Source: Chlamydomonas reinhardtii
Taxonomy: Eukaryota > Chlorophyta > Chlorophyceae > Chlamydomonadales > Chlamydomonadaceae
Length of the DNA stretch: 64,000 bases
Reading direction: 5' to 3'
Assembly (NCBI RefSeq): GCF_000002595.2
Contig: NC_057015.1
Span: forward strand, 9,476,932-9,540,931
Under the pieces are notes generated by a model. That model was not told where the DNA came from. It saw only the letters and a list, made by a program, of their open reading frames with translations, and did no database searches. This document shows positions 10,201-23,500 of the stretch, in pieces; position 1 is the first letter of the stretch, and every line of letters begins with the position of its first letter. The translations under genes and the position numbers were made by a program.

Positions 10201-13200
10201 TTGCACGCTCGGCCCGCTCCTTATCACGTTGCGCGATGGACGAGCGCAGCAGCTTGATGTCCAGGGCCACCTTATTTGCGTGTTTCACGTCAGATGACCT
10301 GGCCCGGACCCGATTAACAGGAAACCTTCAGAGCTTTGTCCTGCACCTAGTTAGCAAGCAGTAAGGGAGTTTCCGGAGCCCCAGCAGCCTCACCGAAAGG
10401 ACAGCTCCTTCAGGAAGATGCAGTTTGGGAAGCGCTGGTTCGGCTCGTAGCTGTTGCCCAGGTTAAACGTCACACGGACCTACAGCATTTAGGGCAACAC
10501 GAGCAAGCTGAGTGCGCTTTACTACGGACGTGGAGGACGATTACTCTATTCCCTTGCTCCTCCCGCCACGCACCAGCGCCGCATCGCCACCCGCGTCGTT
10601 CGTGGTGGTGACGTTGCGGATAGTGGTGATGTGGAACGGAACCAACACTCCATAGATGGGCAACAGCACCGCCTCGTTCTTGGTGTCCACCTGGCATGTG
10701 TTGCGGAGAGTTCCGTCGAGCCAAAGGGACATGTCAACAATGAACATACTCACTGAAGCAACGTACAAGTAGTCAGTGTTGAGCAGCGCCAGGTCCCTTA
10801 CGTAACCTGTGGGAATGTACCGCGCGGCTGTCTTACCTGAATGCGCAAGTCGCGTGCCATGGGCATTTCCGTCACGCTGCGGTAGGCATGCGTCTCGCTG
10901 ATCTTGCGAACGGCGGCGCCGCCCGCACCCCCTGCGCCTCCTGCGCCTCCGGCCTGTGCCGTAAGGCGAGCCAGCGTCTCCTCATTCTTCTTCTTTAGCA
11001 GCTCCTCCTGGCGCTCCTTGCTGCAGACCGAAAAGGCGCAGGCCATAGTCAGGGCAACGTACCGATGCGTGGGTGTGGGCGTGCTACAGACTTGCCCGAT
11101 GATTAAACAAATTAGCACCCGGATAGCAAAACGGGGTTGTGTTGTAACCAAACTCCGCCCCGCCCTGTTGCATCCTACATAGCAGTTGGTTTTACCCTAC
11201 AGTTTAAACTCTCCGTTCACTCACCGCAACTGCTCGGCCGACTTGAAGGTTGGGTCATCAGAGCGCAGCGTCTTCTTGATCCCCATAGCGGCGTGGGCAG
11301 CGGCGCCCCGCGCTGCAGCCGCACCGTTCGTGACGTCCTCTAGCCGTCCGTCTCCAGCCGCACCCTCCTCGTCCTCCTGTGACGTTAAGGGACGCAATGG
11401 CGGTTAATGTACTACATGCGTGCACTTCATTAGCACCCCTATTTGCCTCAGGCACACGAGGAACACCATACCAAACTCCCGGCGAAAGCTGTAGCTCACC
11501 TGAATGGTGTAGGTGACCTTATCGAAGTTCTTGGGGGCGGACTGAGTGGCAACCTCGTTTGGGCGATCGCCATCCACCACCACAATCGTGTCGGCGACCT
11601 GCATGACCGACGGGCGCATGCACAATGACGTGCACATCCACCGAAGTTCATGCGCAAGTACGGTCGGCCAGATTGCTGGCCAAGGCGTCATTGAAGCCCC
11701 AACCATCACCTGCAGGGCATAGTTCTTGGCCTTCGGGTCGCTGGCGTCCGCATTGGTCAGCCCCGCCACACCCAGGCACACGTTAAACACCATGCCAGCG
11801 CGCACACGTGGCGCGCCGTCCTCTCCCGCCGCGGCGGCCTTGCCTGAGCCCGGGAGTGGCAGCACGTGGGTGCCCTCCCGGAACTCCAGGCCCATGCCGA
11901 AGCCCACGTTGCGGGATAGCAGCGGAATCAACGCCTCCTGCAGAAGCAGTGAGCCATGTGGCATTGCATGCGGTCAGGTTGTCATGTCGCTCAAGTCCTG
12001 AGCTACGCCGCTGCAAGTTCAGCCCTAGACGGCGCTCAGAGCAGGGCTACGCGTAAGCCGCCTACCTGGCCGCCAGCCTTGAGCGAGTTAACCACCGCCT
12101 CGCCGGCGGCCGTCAGTGGAGCCCCAGGCTTCAGCGCGGTGATGGCTGCCTCCTGCGCCGCCAGCAGGGCGTTGTACTGCGCTGTCTGGTCCTTGGAGGG
12201 GTTGATGATGTAGGAGCGGCTAATGTTGGCGCAGTAGGAGGCGTAGCGGGTGCCTGCGTGCGCAGTGCAAGGAGTTGAGCGCTATTTATGCAGGTAAGTG
12301 TCATTCGTTTCTTTGTCCATTAATGCATCCCAAACTTCCCGAATGCATCCGCACATGCCTGCCGTCCTTACCAAGTGACACCACAATGACGCCGTCATCG
12401 TGCAATGGGCTGTCGTTGGAGGGCGCGCTCACACGCAGGTCGTATACGCCGCCCGACTGCAAGAAACGGCAAAGGCGGGTTTGCGGCCGCAAACCAGGGG
12501 GCATGCACCGCTGACCGCAAAACATGCCGCACTTGTCACACGCACCTGGAAACTGGGCGGGTAGGCAATGTCGCAGTTCTCGGCCTTCAGTTTCACTTGC
12601 ACCTGCGCATGGGTATGCAGGCACAGCAGGGTGATACATATGGAGCAGGAAAGCGCGGCAACATAAGCACTCAGTCATGTTGCCCCCTCACACCTTGGTT
12701 GGGTCCGTGATGACCTCCTCGCACATCTCGCTGAGCTTGCTGTGCTTCATCTTCTTGCCTGCAGTCAGGCGAGTAATGCACTTAATCGAATCCTCTCGAG
12801 AGACAGCTTGCGTGCCTCCAGCATTGCACAACACTGTCTCCAACGCATGGCAGTGTCCCCAGCTCCCCACTCACCGGAGTCCACCACATCCTCCACCTTG
12901 GGCACCACCCAGTTCTGCACCGCCTTTGCTGCCAGCAGCGCCGCCTTCTTCACATTCAGAATCTGCGGACAGGTCAACCACCGTTAGCAGTGGGCGCAAC
13001 GCGCGGTGCTAGCTGCAAACAGCTTCCCCAAACCCCGTTGTGCAAGCATCGTGTTCCCGACACATGATACCCGTGGCCACGTTAACAACCCCACCTCGTT
13101 GGCATCCTTGCACGCCAGCAGGTCCGCCACACCATTGTTGATGTCCACTTGCGTCAGGCCGCTTTCCGTCATCGCGCTGGTCCACACGTCAATCAACTTG

Positions 13201-14310
13201 CCCGTGTGCTTGTCCTTGGGCAGGTGGCCCACCACGGGGCTGCCGCTAGCGGTGCGGGCCGCGTCCAGCAGTTGGGTGCACTGCACCCATGACACACAGA
13301 CCTACCCATTGATGCTGTGTTGTCGTGCGGCAGAACGCGCTCAATTTGCCAAGCAAGCATCTTATGTGCACTCCAAAGTCACACACTCATGTCGAAGGTT
13401 AGTATACTGCTGCACTCCAAAGTGCCGAGCCAACTATTCCACGCAACGAAGTTGTGATGTCCGGCTCTTGAAAGCCACGAAGTCGCCAGCGCCCGGCTAT
13501 CAAGTACACACCTGGCCTGCTCCATCCTCCGCCTTTGGCTTGACGAGCACCTCCACGCGAACGTCCCCAGCCTCGCCCTTCTCGCAAGCCTCCACCACCG
13601 GTTGCAGCAGAGAGGCTATACGGACACCGGGAACAGCACATGAGCACCGTGAGGCTATCGCCCATAGCCCAGCACACATTTACAGACCATCCATTACATG
13701 CAACACCAAGCTTCATCCCCTGCACGCTCATGCAAGCTGCATCCTTCGGGACCCGACCAGCGGTGTCCGTGTTCCTTACCCTTCTTTTGGCTGGTCAGAA
13801 CGTGCACGCGGTTATTCGTAAACAGCATGACCGTCTCTGCATAGGTACGGAATAATCCGGTTAGTGGCGTCTCGGCAAGCGCCAAGATGGTAACGGGCGG
13901 GGCCGACAGGCAGGCGCACAAGGGGCAACCCGCAAAACCCCTCACCCCGCCCCCGACACTGGACACTGCCGCCCCACCTGGCAGCTCATAGCCAAACAGC
14001 CACATATGCAATGAGTTTGACTTGAGGTACCGCAGGTCCTCTGATGGCGCGCCCACGGCCACCGCGAGTACGTTCGCGCCAGCCCAGACGCCATCTTGCT
14101 GAGTCTGCGCGGGCATGCCAACATTGCTCCATAGATCTATATCTGCTTGTACAATATTTCGCATGCTAATGAAGCATCCCTTCAATGACGAGTGCAAAGG
14201 GATCTCCGAGCAATTTTAAAATGCTGATAGCTCCTCCTCACCGTCCAGTTCTCATACAGCTTTTTAAGCCTCTTGCAGCAGTTGCCAACGTCAATCGCTA
14301 CGTCGGCCAT
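7224..14310 (-). CDS. SPT16: SPT16, large subunit of the FACT histone chaperone
   Basis: FACT complex subunit (with SSRP1/POB3) that loosens and reassembles nucleosomes during transcription and replication in the nucleus. About 27 exons can be followed. The start is MADVAIDVGNCCKRLKKLYE (14242-14310), then HMWLFGYELP (13978-14104) and MLFTNNRVHVLTSQKK (about 13787-13849). The aminopeptidase-like (M24) domain includes GMVFNVCLGVAGLTNA (11709-11940) but has no metalloprotease ligands, as usual for the family. The EELLKKKNEETLARL and LRIQ block (10838-11020) and the tandem PH-like middle domain (about 10.7-8.5 kb) follow, then LTDMGIKYYESKLNLQWKPI (8070-8205). The acidic tail lies at 7735-7870 and 7545-7615 (EGKDWDELEEEARK). 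The last exon is a basic, Gly-rich end (GKKRKAG, AAAKRRR) with a stop at 7224. The gene is complete. It is divergent from MCM9. Confidence 0.96.
7253..7325. repeat. CCA/CCG triplet tract in the last SPT16 exon
   Basis: An imperfect CCACCACCGCCA run codes on the minus strand for the poly-Gly stretch near the SPT16 C-terminus. Glycine runs of this kind at a disordered tail are common in high-GC algal genes and probably vary in length. Confidence 0.8.
8830..9010 (+). repeat. Repeat C copy 1 in an SPT16 intron
   Basis: 181 bp match 50789-50969 at roughly 96 percent (about seven differences counted by eye), from TGCTGTTGTGCGCGCCACC to GGCTGGTATTTACAACCCC. It lies in the intron between the exons coding for LGFSGVPH and STVFLMPS, antisense to the gene. 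Copy 2 carries further related-looking sequence to its left, so copy 1 may be 5'-truncated. Confidence 0.9.
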
Positions 14311-14717
14311 CGTGGCCGCGAAGAGCGGCCCCTGAAGAGCGCGCGAACGAGTCCTGCTATAGGATAAGGCAATGAGAGCCTAACCCAAAAGTCAGTATAC
14401 GGTCGCGTTTAGACTGGGGCCTGGCAGTCCTGCGAGTTGGAGCATGCAGTTCCACAGCGGAACTGCTCCGCATGGCGCCCGACCGAAAGTTAGGGAACAG
14501 CGCGCACACCACACAAAGCCATTTTATGTAAATCGCATACATAAAGTACCAGCTTGCTGTATTAATACCCTCGCCGACAGCTGAGAACAGGCTCTGACTC
14601 TGAGCCTGCGAGGCCTCTCGCTCTGTCTTCCTAAATCTCGTTGAGTGATCAGACCAATACTTAATTCCCATGGTAGCTGCAGGGCCCTAGGGCTGTTGGG
14701 TAGTGTGCCAGCCCAGC
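14311..14717. promoter_or_regulatory. Divergent promoter region between SPT16 and MCM9
   Basis: Only 407 bp separate the two start codons, so both promoters must lie here or overlap. The stretch contains a perfect 8-bp inverted repeat (14446-14466), a CCAAT box near 14651 and an AT-richer middle (about 14510-14570). No E2F-type TTTSSCGC site is evident by eye. Confidence 0.7.
14446..14466. promoter_or_regulatory. Perfect inverted repeat GCAGTTCC-N5-GGAACTGC
   Basis: Two 8-bp arms (14446-14453 and 14459-14466) separated by ACAGC, with further partial symmetry outward (GCAT on both sides). It sits near the middle of the shared SPT16/MCM9 promoter region and could be a dimeric factor site. Function is inference. 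Confidence 0.55.
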
Positions 14718-17700
14718 ATGGAGTCGATGCGGGCAGCCGCTGTCCGCGTTCTGCTCCACTGCTGCGCGCAGGTATGCGGACGCCAATGGAACTCCCTCCG
14801 TGGATCTGTACTGTGCGCTAAGAGCAGCACTAGACGCACCATCGTCTTGCCCTTGATCGAGTGGCATGTCCGCATGTGCGCGCGCGGCTTGCGCATGTGC
14901 GCGCGCGTTTAATGGAGCCGGCCGTCCCATTCGCAGGACCTTGAGCGCATCCTACGATGCAATGCACCTGGAGAGGAGCATTTGGCGTTGCCACTGTCTG
15001 CTATCGCGCTTGCCAACCATGAGCCAGAGGTGCGTTGGCAAGCGTGCGACGGCTGAGCAAGGGTGCCTGATATGGCATGGTGTACCTTTAACTGCAATCG
15101 CTGCCGCTTGCAGCTTGCAGCGGGTCTGTACGCTCGTCCTTTGGAGGTCTTAACACTGCTCGATGAGGCGACAATCCCTGCCCAGCTGGTTGGTATGGCT
15201 GACAACATGAACGCAGCGTTCGGCCCGGAGAGCACGGGGTATGAGAAGCTTGGGGGTGTGAGGCTGTGGGTGTGCCCTCCTCCTGAGTCGCAGTGCGCGC
15301 GCTTACCTTCAGATCTCTTGTTGTTAACTCTGCAGGAGATGAAGTCAGCCATTGAGCAGGGAATGGAGGGGCAGCAAGCAGCGGCAGCTGTGGGCGGCGG
15401 AGCAGGGCAGCTGCTTCCGGTGCAGTGCGCTCTGAACGTGTGCGACAACGTGCACGTGCGGCTGGTGTCGCTGCCCACCTCGCTGGACCCACACCCGAGT
15501 CCCATGCGACCGCCCTTAGCTCGCCTGGGCTGCTCGCAGCTGCACCAGCTGCTGTATGTGAACGGCACAGTTGTGCGAGGCGGCCCCGTCCGAGTTTGGG
15601 AAAGCATACAGTTCTTTGAGTGCTCCCGCTGTAAGGAGAAGTGAGTGAGCATGGGCCACCGCAGATCCCAGAGACAAGCGCTCCGTTGATAACTGACTAA
15701 ATGGAAGGCGTGGCTGCGTGGCAGGTTCCCCCTCAAGTCTTCATTAAACGATGGCGGGGCCGTGGACATGCCTGACGCATGCCCATTGGCGGTAAGTTTG
15801 CGCTGCGTGACGCTCCCAGGCGGTTGTCCCACGTGCAAGAGCCACGGCACGTTGCCGCAAGGCTGAGTCACCTCCCCGTGCATCCAACCCTTACAACAGT
15901 TCCGGAATCAGCCATGCCCAGGCACCAAGTTCAAAAAGGTGAATACAGCATGGCTCGAGGGCGATGGCATGAGGCTAGGCTTGGGAGTGCCGGCATTATC
16001 CATTAGATGAATTCCACGTGCGTTCCGCGCTGTGGCCAGTCAGCCCCCGTGCTGCTTTACTGCAGGTACCTGGCGCAAGCATCTACTCGGGCTTCCAAGA
16101 ATTAAGGCTGCAGGTGAGTTCACCCACGCACACGAAACAGAACCGCGCGCCAAGTTATCCACATGTCTCAATTGTGCACACTAACAGAGCTGACCTTTGT
16201 ATGTATTGCACCTGAATGCAGGCGGCAACCGCCTGTCTCGGTCTTGGAGAGCCACCTGCATCAGTGACAGTGGTGTTGCAGGTGGGGCGTATGCAAAACC
16301 ATTTCCAGCGGTGTCCGTTGCTGCACAATATAACACCGGATCACATGCGGCCTTCGGCCCCTGTATGTATGTGCTCGCGCAGGACGAGCTGGCGGACTCG
16401 GTGCGACCTGGGGGTAGGTGGCGGTAACAAGCATTGGAGCCGCAGTGAGCAAACACTCGGCTCTGAAGCGCTTGCATGTCAACAGCTTAATGCATTGTAG
16501 CTGCCTAAACTGCACGCATGTGCATTCCACAGATAGTGTGGACGTGGTCGGCGTGCTGGTACCTCGCTGGCTGAGCACTGCTCCCGGCCGCCGCTGCGAG
16601 CTGGAGCTAGTGCTGGTCGCCAATAACATTACGCGCGCGGGGGGCCTGGGGCGCGCTGGTGGACCAGCAGCAGCTGTGCCTGTGGGCGGGCTCCCTGCTC
16701 CGTGGGACGCTGCACCCCCCGGTTCAGGCACACAATCCCTGCCCGAGCCTGCGGCGCTATTCGAGGTGAGTTTGTCAGGTTGCCAGTCGGCCCGGAGTTA
16801 TGGGAATGCATCGTACTAACACATACCTGTACTTTGGCCTGTGCTCTTCAGGATTTCTGGAAGGCGCACGAGAGCACTCCTATGATGGGGCGCAACAAGA
16901 TTCTTGCAGGCGTGTGCCCGGGTGTGGCGGGGCTGCTTCCCGTGAAACTTTCAGCGCTGTTGGTGCTTGTGGGCGGCGTGGCGCGGCGCGAGGAGGGCTG
17001 CAGCAACATCCGCGGCGAGCTGCATCTCTTGATGCTGGGCGATCCCGGCACGGGTAAGTGCCCGGCTTTGCACCTGCAACGCACATTTCTGAATACCGTA
17101 TGTCGCAAGTCCTGCTCTTATCGTATGCTATGCTTGGCCATGGCAGGCAAGTCCCAGATCATGAAGTGGGCTTGTCGGGCCAGTCCAGGCAGGGCAGTGC
17201 TCACAACAGGCCGCGGGAGTAGCGGTGCCGGACTTACGGTGGCTGCAACACGAGACGGCAACAGCTGGGCGCTTGAGGCTGGAGCATTGGTGGGTAGATG
17301 CCAGGGTTTGCAATTGTGGCAAATGTATGGTAGGAACGCCAGATTTGCACCACCACCTTTCCTGTGCTTATGCTATTGGATTGCAGGTGCTGGCTGACGG
17401 CGGCTTGTGCTGCATTGACGAGTTTGACGGCATCCGGCCGCAGGAGCGCGCCGTCATCCATGAGGTAGGATAGCAGGAGCAGCCCGACGGCGTTGTACGG
17501 CATGTTAAAGGTTAATCGCCGGATTCGGGCCTCTGCCTGCCCTCGCGCAGGCAATGGAGCAGCAGACCGTGCACGTCGCCAAGGTGCGCGGCCCCCTTGG
17601 GTTTGTATTCTTGGTAATGTTCATGTCAATGTACGTTTGCACTGTGGTCTGCGGTGTCTGCAGGCCGGCCTGGTCACCAACCTCAGCACTCGAACCGCCA

Positions 17701-19280
17701 TCATAGGCGCGATCAACCCGCGCCCCGGCACCACCGTGACGTGCGGCCGGGCCCTGACGGAGGTGACTGGTCTGGAGGGCCCCCTTTTGTCACGCTTTGA
17801 CCTGGTGCTATTGCTGGCGGACCCCCGCCACCCTGACTGGGACCGAGTGGTGGCTGGGCATGTCCTGGCGCGGGGCGGGGCTTCTGCCAGGAGCACCGAG
17901 GGCTCCAACGACCCGGAGTTGTTCGGCTCGTCCGCAGCGGCCGCCACAAGCGCGGCTGCGGCTGGCAGTCCGGCTGGCTACCTGGCGCTGCCGGCGCCGG
18001 GCGACCTCAAAGCCCCGTTGCCACCAGTTACCCTGGTGGCAGCACCGGCGATCGACGAGGTGTTGTGTTCAATGAATCAGCGCTCCCAGCCCGGCACGTG
18101 CAGCGCCTCGTCGTTCCGCGAGCCCTCAATAGCAGAGAGGATTGCGGCAAGGCTCAGCAGCAGCACCACGGGCGTGAACCTGGGTGACTGCCATCCTAGC
18201 CAGGCGCCCACGCAGCCAGCTCCAAAGACCCAAACTGCCAACTGCAACATGACGCCAGCAGCATCGGCAGCTGCATCCGGCAACTCTGCAAGCAGCGCGT
18301 GGACTGTGGACGTCATCCGTGCATACATTGCGTGGGTGCGCAGCCGGCCGCCACCCGTTATGACGCACGAGGTATGCAGCCATGGCACGGAAGAAAGATG
18401 CAGGGACCGCAGGTCATATGGACTATAGTGGCGGTCCTAGAGCTGACCCCGGGCGCTGGTCCCTGCGCTGTGGCTGCCCCTGCGCCCACAGGCCGAGCGC
18501 GTGCTTGTGGCCTACTACAGCGCACTGCGGCGAGCCGAGGAGCGCTCCACCGCCAGGTGGGCCAGGCCTGGGGCCCGTCGCCAATGTGTTACGAAGGACT
18601 GGCAGGCAGGCGACTCGTCCTGAGTTCGGTGGGCCTTGACGGTCAGTGAACGTCCCTGCCTGCCTGGTCTCGCAGATCCACCATTCGCGCGCTGGAGAGC
18701 CTCATCCGTATCTCCCAGGCAAGTGTTCATGGGGGGCGTAGCGTGGAGACTGCAATTGACCGACTTCCACGGACAATACGATACGCTATTTGGGCGGCGC
18801 TGGGCTCTCCTCTCCACGTGGCCTTTCCCGCCCCCCATACACGTTCAAGATGCGCGCACGCGGCCCCGCTGCTGCTTCGTAACCGTGTGACGCATGTGCA
18901 TCGCAGGCGCACGCACGCGTCATGTGCAGCGACCAAGTGCTGCTGCGTGATTCGGTGGTTGCAGTGGTGCTGGCGGACTCCTCGCAGCAGCTGCTGGCCA
19001 TACCGGGTGCGGATTCCATCACCAACGCCAGGTGGGTGTCACGGCACAGTGTCATGATGTACGTGATCTTTCGCCAGCAAACGTTTCTATGCATAGGCCC
19101 AGCGCGCAGGCCTGCTTCATCAACACGAGGGCTCCCGCTATGTCCCCATCACTCATCAAACACAGATTCCCCGACGATCCGGACGGGGAGCTGTTCATGC
19201 AGCAGCAGGTGGTGCTAATGCGCTTGCAGCTGGCATCTTTGCTGCCGGCGGCCCTGCCCGGCGTGACGGCGTCTGGGTGA
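14718..19280 (+). CDS. MCM9: MCM9, MCM-family helicase for recombination and repair
   Basis: MCM2-7 relative that works with MCM8 in homologous recombination and interstrand-crosslink repair. The likely first exon [18 protein letters not shown] (14718-14771, donor CAG/GTATGC) joins in phase to DLERILRC (14937-15029). The N-terminal OB/zinc region has [10 protein letters not shown] and [14 protein letters not shown]. The AAA+ core starts [16 protein letters not shown]. Walker A GDPGTGKSQ is split by an intron after GDPGTG (about 17055/17147). Walker B is [10 protein letters not shown] (about 17400), and the arginine finger is [11 protein letters not shown]9-type features are [15 protein letters not shown], the [11 protein letters not shown] block and the C-terminal [37 protein letters not shown] region. 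It ends ALPGVTASG (19280). An Ala/Ser/Pro-rich insert of about 140 residues separates the AAA+ core from the C-terminal helical region. The gene looks intact; the first exon is the least certain part. Confidence 0.93.
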
Positions 19281-20595
19281 ACGCAGCGGCCTGGGAGCTG
19301 CCTCAAAATACTGAACCTGAAGCGTCGTGTCTTCTGATTCACCAAGGCAGAGCAGGGCCCAGCGGCGGCAGCGGCGGCGCTGGAACCAATGGTGGCAAGG
19401 ACTGCAGCACGGGTCCCGGCGACAGCATTCATGTGCGGAGCAGGCAATGCCACGAGGAGACGGGTGTGGTACAGCCCGCGGGTGCAGCCAAAACCGCGCC
19501 GCCGGTGCGCAGGTGGAGACCGGCCGTTGTGTGGTTGGGATTAATGTTGGGGTTCAGGGGGCGAGCACAGCACATGGCAGCAGTTTTACGGCTACGTGGA
19601 GCATGGCTAATTGGGTGTGTGTTGTGCATGTGCGCTGTGACTTGCTATGCTGGGCCGAGTGGACGCCTGGCGTAACGCCGCCTGTACCAAGCGACGATGG
19701 TTTGACGTGGTGTGCCCCTCAGCCCGCCTTTCCTTGCCAATTCGCTTAGTCAGATAACTGTGGATGGGTTTCGGCATCTGCAGGTGAGGCGATGTTGGCA
19801 TAAGAACCAGGGAGACACGCCCGGCACAAAGAGCGAGAACATAGCCTCCACGCGGGGATGAATGATGGGTGCACTGAAGTGAAGCTGGTGAGGGTGTGAT
19901 GTACGGCAGGGGGCCCGTAACGTACGGCAGACAGGCGCACCAATCTCGGTCCTGTGTATGCGGTCATGGCGACATGGCCTTGGTATGATTGTCACATGCG
20001 TTGCGGGGCGAAGGTAACGGCGAGGGTGGGAGCGGGAACCTCGTTGGGGAACCTGAGGGAATTGCAGATCCCTCCTCCCAAGGACACCTCCACACTCTGC
20101 CCTGCTCGCTGTTTGCCATCTGCTGGGGTCTGGGAATCAGCTGCACCCGACGGGACTTCACCAACCTGCCTTAACACTGTCCCATCGCACACTCTGACCT
20201 GCTCGCGACCCTGCTCGCTGACTGGCACACTCGGCGACCCCTGGGACCCGATGTACTCTCCGCTAGCGAGGCAGCGGCAATCCTTGTCCGCAAGAAGAAT
20301 AAGTAAGGCCGCATTTCGGATGCGCATAATTGAAGAGCTCAAAGAGCTTTACTTGTGGAAAGCGACAGAGCAGGATCTGCGTGGCCCTTTGCAGGCGCCT
20401 TTAATCACTCTCTGCTGCCCGTTCCTCAGAAACCTGCTTTTGTGTTTACTGACTTATACCTCGACAACAAACGCCCACCGCACACGGCGGTGTCCGCTTG
20501 CCGTTTTTGTTACTACAACAACACGGCAAGTGACGCTAATCAGCTTGGCGTGCTTGATTAGATGACCAATTAACCATCTCGAGGCCACTGGCGCG
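19281..20595. other. MCM9 3' region and lipase 5' region
   Basis: Open frames exist here (for example 19277-19675 and 19954-20565 on the plus strand), but they are Gly/Ala- or Pro-rich without domains or splice support. The first part is probably the MCM9 3' UTR. Nothing else is supported. Confidence 0.5.
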
Positions 20596-23500
20596 ATGTG
20601 GGAGTGGCTGTGGGCGATTGTTTGCTGGGCTCAGCTCTCTGTGCTCGAACCAGTGGTCCGCTGGTGGGAAGAAGTCGTACTTGGCAGCTGGGAGGAATGG
20701 CTTCTAGCGCTCGTGCGGCAGGGCTTTGAGGAAACAACGCGGTTCCTGAATGGCATCGCGACGTGGTTTCTGCAGCTCCTAAGCAAGCAGCGATACAGGG
20801 ATCAGCTCCAAAGGGCGTGGCAGGAAAATTCTTGGCAGCAGTGGTGGGGTCAGGTCGCAACTCGGCCATCCACGTTGAACGCGCTGGTTGCCAACCTGGT
20901 GGCGCAGCAGCAGCAGGAGCAGCAGCAGGAGCGTTGCATTGGTGCGAGCGCGGCGGGGGCAAGTGAGTGCTGGGAACGCGGCAGGGGGGGAAGCTGAGGT
21001 CACCACGTGTGTGCTGCCGACGTGCCTATGTGTAGCCCCGGCAGCCGGCTGACCACTGCTCTGACTCAGCATTTCCCCACCCCACAGCAGATTCGCCCTC
21101 GGTCGCTTTGGCTTCGGGTGTCAGCGATGGCCGGGCGACCAGCTGTGAGTCAGCCAGTCAATCTCCTTCTGCAGCCAGCACGGGGGCTGCCTCTGGCAAC
21201 CCGCCCTCAACGAGCCGGCCCGGGCCAGGGCAAGCCAGCACGTCACGCGAGTTTGCCCGCCGTCACACTGCCGGTCGACTCTCCGCAGCCGCGCGCTCAG
21301 AGCGGCCAATGGTATTCGTCCAGCAAAGCGGTGAGTACCGCCCGGCAGCGCTTGCCGCAGTTGCCGCGAGAGGGTCTAACGCTAGGGTCCTAACGAGCTC
21401 ACAATGTGCCCTGCTCATCTGCGGCTATGCAACAGGCATGGGGATTCTGGACGAGCTGGCCAAGCGGCGTCACGGCTTGATCGAGGACGCTAAGGTGGCG
21501 GCGCAGCTGACTGTCAGCAGGTGAGCGGCTGGAACCCAGACGCCCACGTGAATGACTGAAAGCTTCACCGGGTGCTCGCAGGTGCTTTGAAGTGGCTCGC
21601 TCCACCATTCGGGCCGTGCTGCTGCTGCCTCCCCGGGAGGCCCCGGCAGCGTACACAGGGCTGGCACGGCACGAGGAGGCAGAGGCGCCGGAGGGCCCGA
21701 TTGGGTCAGGTGCACCTACACCAGGAGCTGACGGCACCAGCACTCTGGGCACGCCTGCCGCACAGCGGACACCGCGTGCGCCGCTTCAGCGCAGCAAGAG
21801 CGCGCACGTAAACATTGTGAGTGCTTTACAAACAGAGGGTTTGTCCTGCAGGCACGTGTCTTTCCCGCGGCTCCGAGCCCATGTCGTGTGATATGCGTAA
21901 CCTGCCTGGCCATGGCCTACTCCTTCCACAGGCCGAGCTGGCCTACAAGCCGGGTGCGGGCGCCGGCGCGGCTTCATCCAGCATGTCTCGTCGCCAGCTG
22001 CGGCGCTCCCATTCCTTTGGCCGCCATTACGGCAGCATTGCCTCCTACCAAGCTGCAACTGGTATGGGGCGTAACTCTCCACAGCGGCTGTGGAATGCAT
22101 CACACTAAGCTCGCCTTGTGTAACCCTATGGGTCTGCTTGGTTGCCTGCATGCGGGCTGCGGGGCGGTTGGCGTGTCTGGCTGTCCTTATAGTGCTCGGC
22201 GTAACTCAGCGCCGCCTGTGCCCGCCCGGATCCTGCAGAGGCGCCAAGCGATGCGCTGTCAGTGATTCGCTCCGCGGGCTACCCGCACGAGCTACACATG
22301 GTCACCACCTCGGATGGCTACGTGCTGCGGCTGGAGCGCATTCCGCGGCCTGGCGCCCGTGACACCGTGTTCTTCATGCACGGCGTCCTGGACACCAGCA
22401 TGGCCTGGGTCAGCGGCGGGGTGACAGGTAGTCAGGCCTTCGCGGCGTGGGAGGCAGGGCTGGACGTGTGGCTGGGCAACAGCCGCGGCAACGCGCCCCG
22501 CCAGCACTCAGGTGGGTGGGGGCCGGGTTGCGCACGAGTTTGAGCATGTAAATGAGGATTCGTGGCATCTGAACTTACAACGGGCCACGTGCAATGCCAG
22601 CTCCTGACACGGCAACTTCCGCCCTGCTAATGGCTCGGCAGACCCATCCACCATGACCTGCTAAATTTCAGGGCGTACAGTAAAGCCCACCAACGGCAGG
22701 GCGTATAGTAAAGCCCACGAACGAATTGAAGGAAGAACCTAGGGCTTTGTGCCCCGTGATGATATCCCACGTTGGCCATCGCGCACTGCCGTAGCCGCCT
22801 TGCATTCGAGCCAACGTGCGTATGTCAAGCTGCTGAAGTTACAGAGGTGCCATCTTCGTAATACCGGTATATGGTCATTTTCATGATCTGGAGTGTTAGT
22901 GAGACATGGCATTACTCCGCGCTGCTACACCCGCTGCTCGCCTCGCAGACCCTGCGTGCCGCGGTGGCCGGTACTGGCGCTACAACATTAACCACATGGG
23001 CATGTACGACATTTCGGCGCAGTTGGACCACATACACAACATCAAGTGCGCGGAGCTGGGCGCAGGTGCGGCAAGAAGCGTGCGGTGGTGTCTTTGCTAG
23101 CCTAGAAGAGGAGCGGGTTAGTAGCGTGGACAGCTTGTGGGCGGGGGCATGACCCGGCTGCGGAGTTGCCGGGGCTTTCATAGCTGCCCTCTCCCATTGT
23201 TGAGCTCTCCCCCGCCCCCTACCTGCCCGATAGGCTCCGTCACCCTGGACTTGGACCACCTGGGTCCTTTGGCGGGCAGCTTCCTAGGCGGCGGCGCAGG
23301 GGCGGGGCTGGCTGGATCTGGTGACAGCGGCACGCCGTCTGCGGTGGGCAATGCGGGCGCCCGGGGCGTGAGCGGCAGCGGGCTGCTGCCGGACCGATCG
23401 GTGAGTGCAGCTGAGCAGCCGCAGCGCTACAGGACTCCCTGTAGCGCGGCGGCACCAACGGTCCGGCTGGGTGGGGTGCGAAGCGGCATGCGGATGCGCA

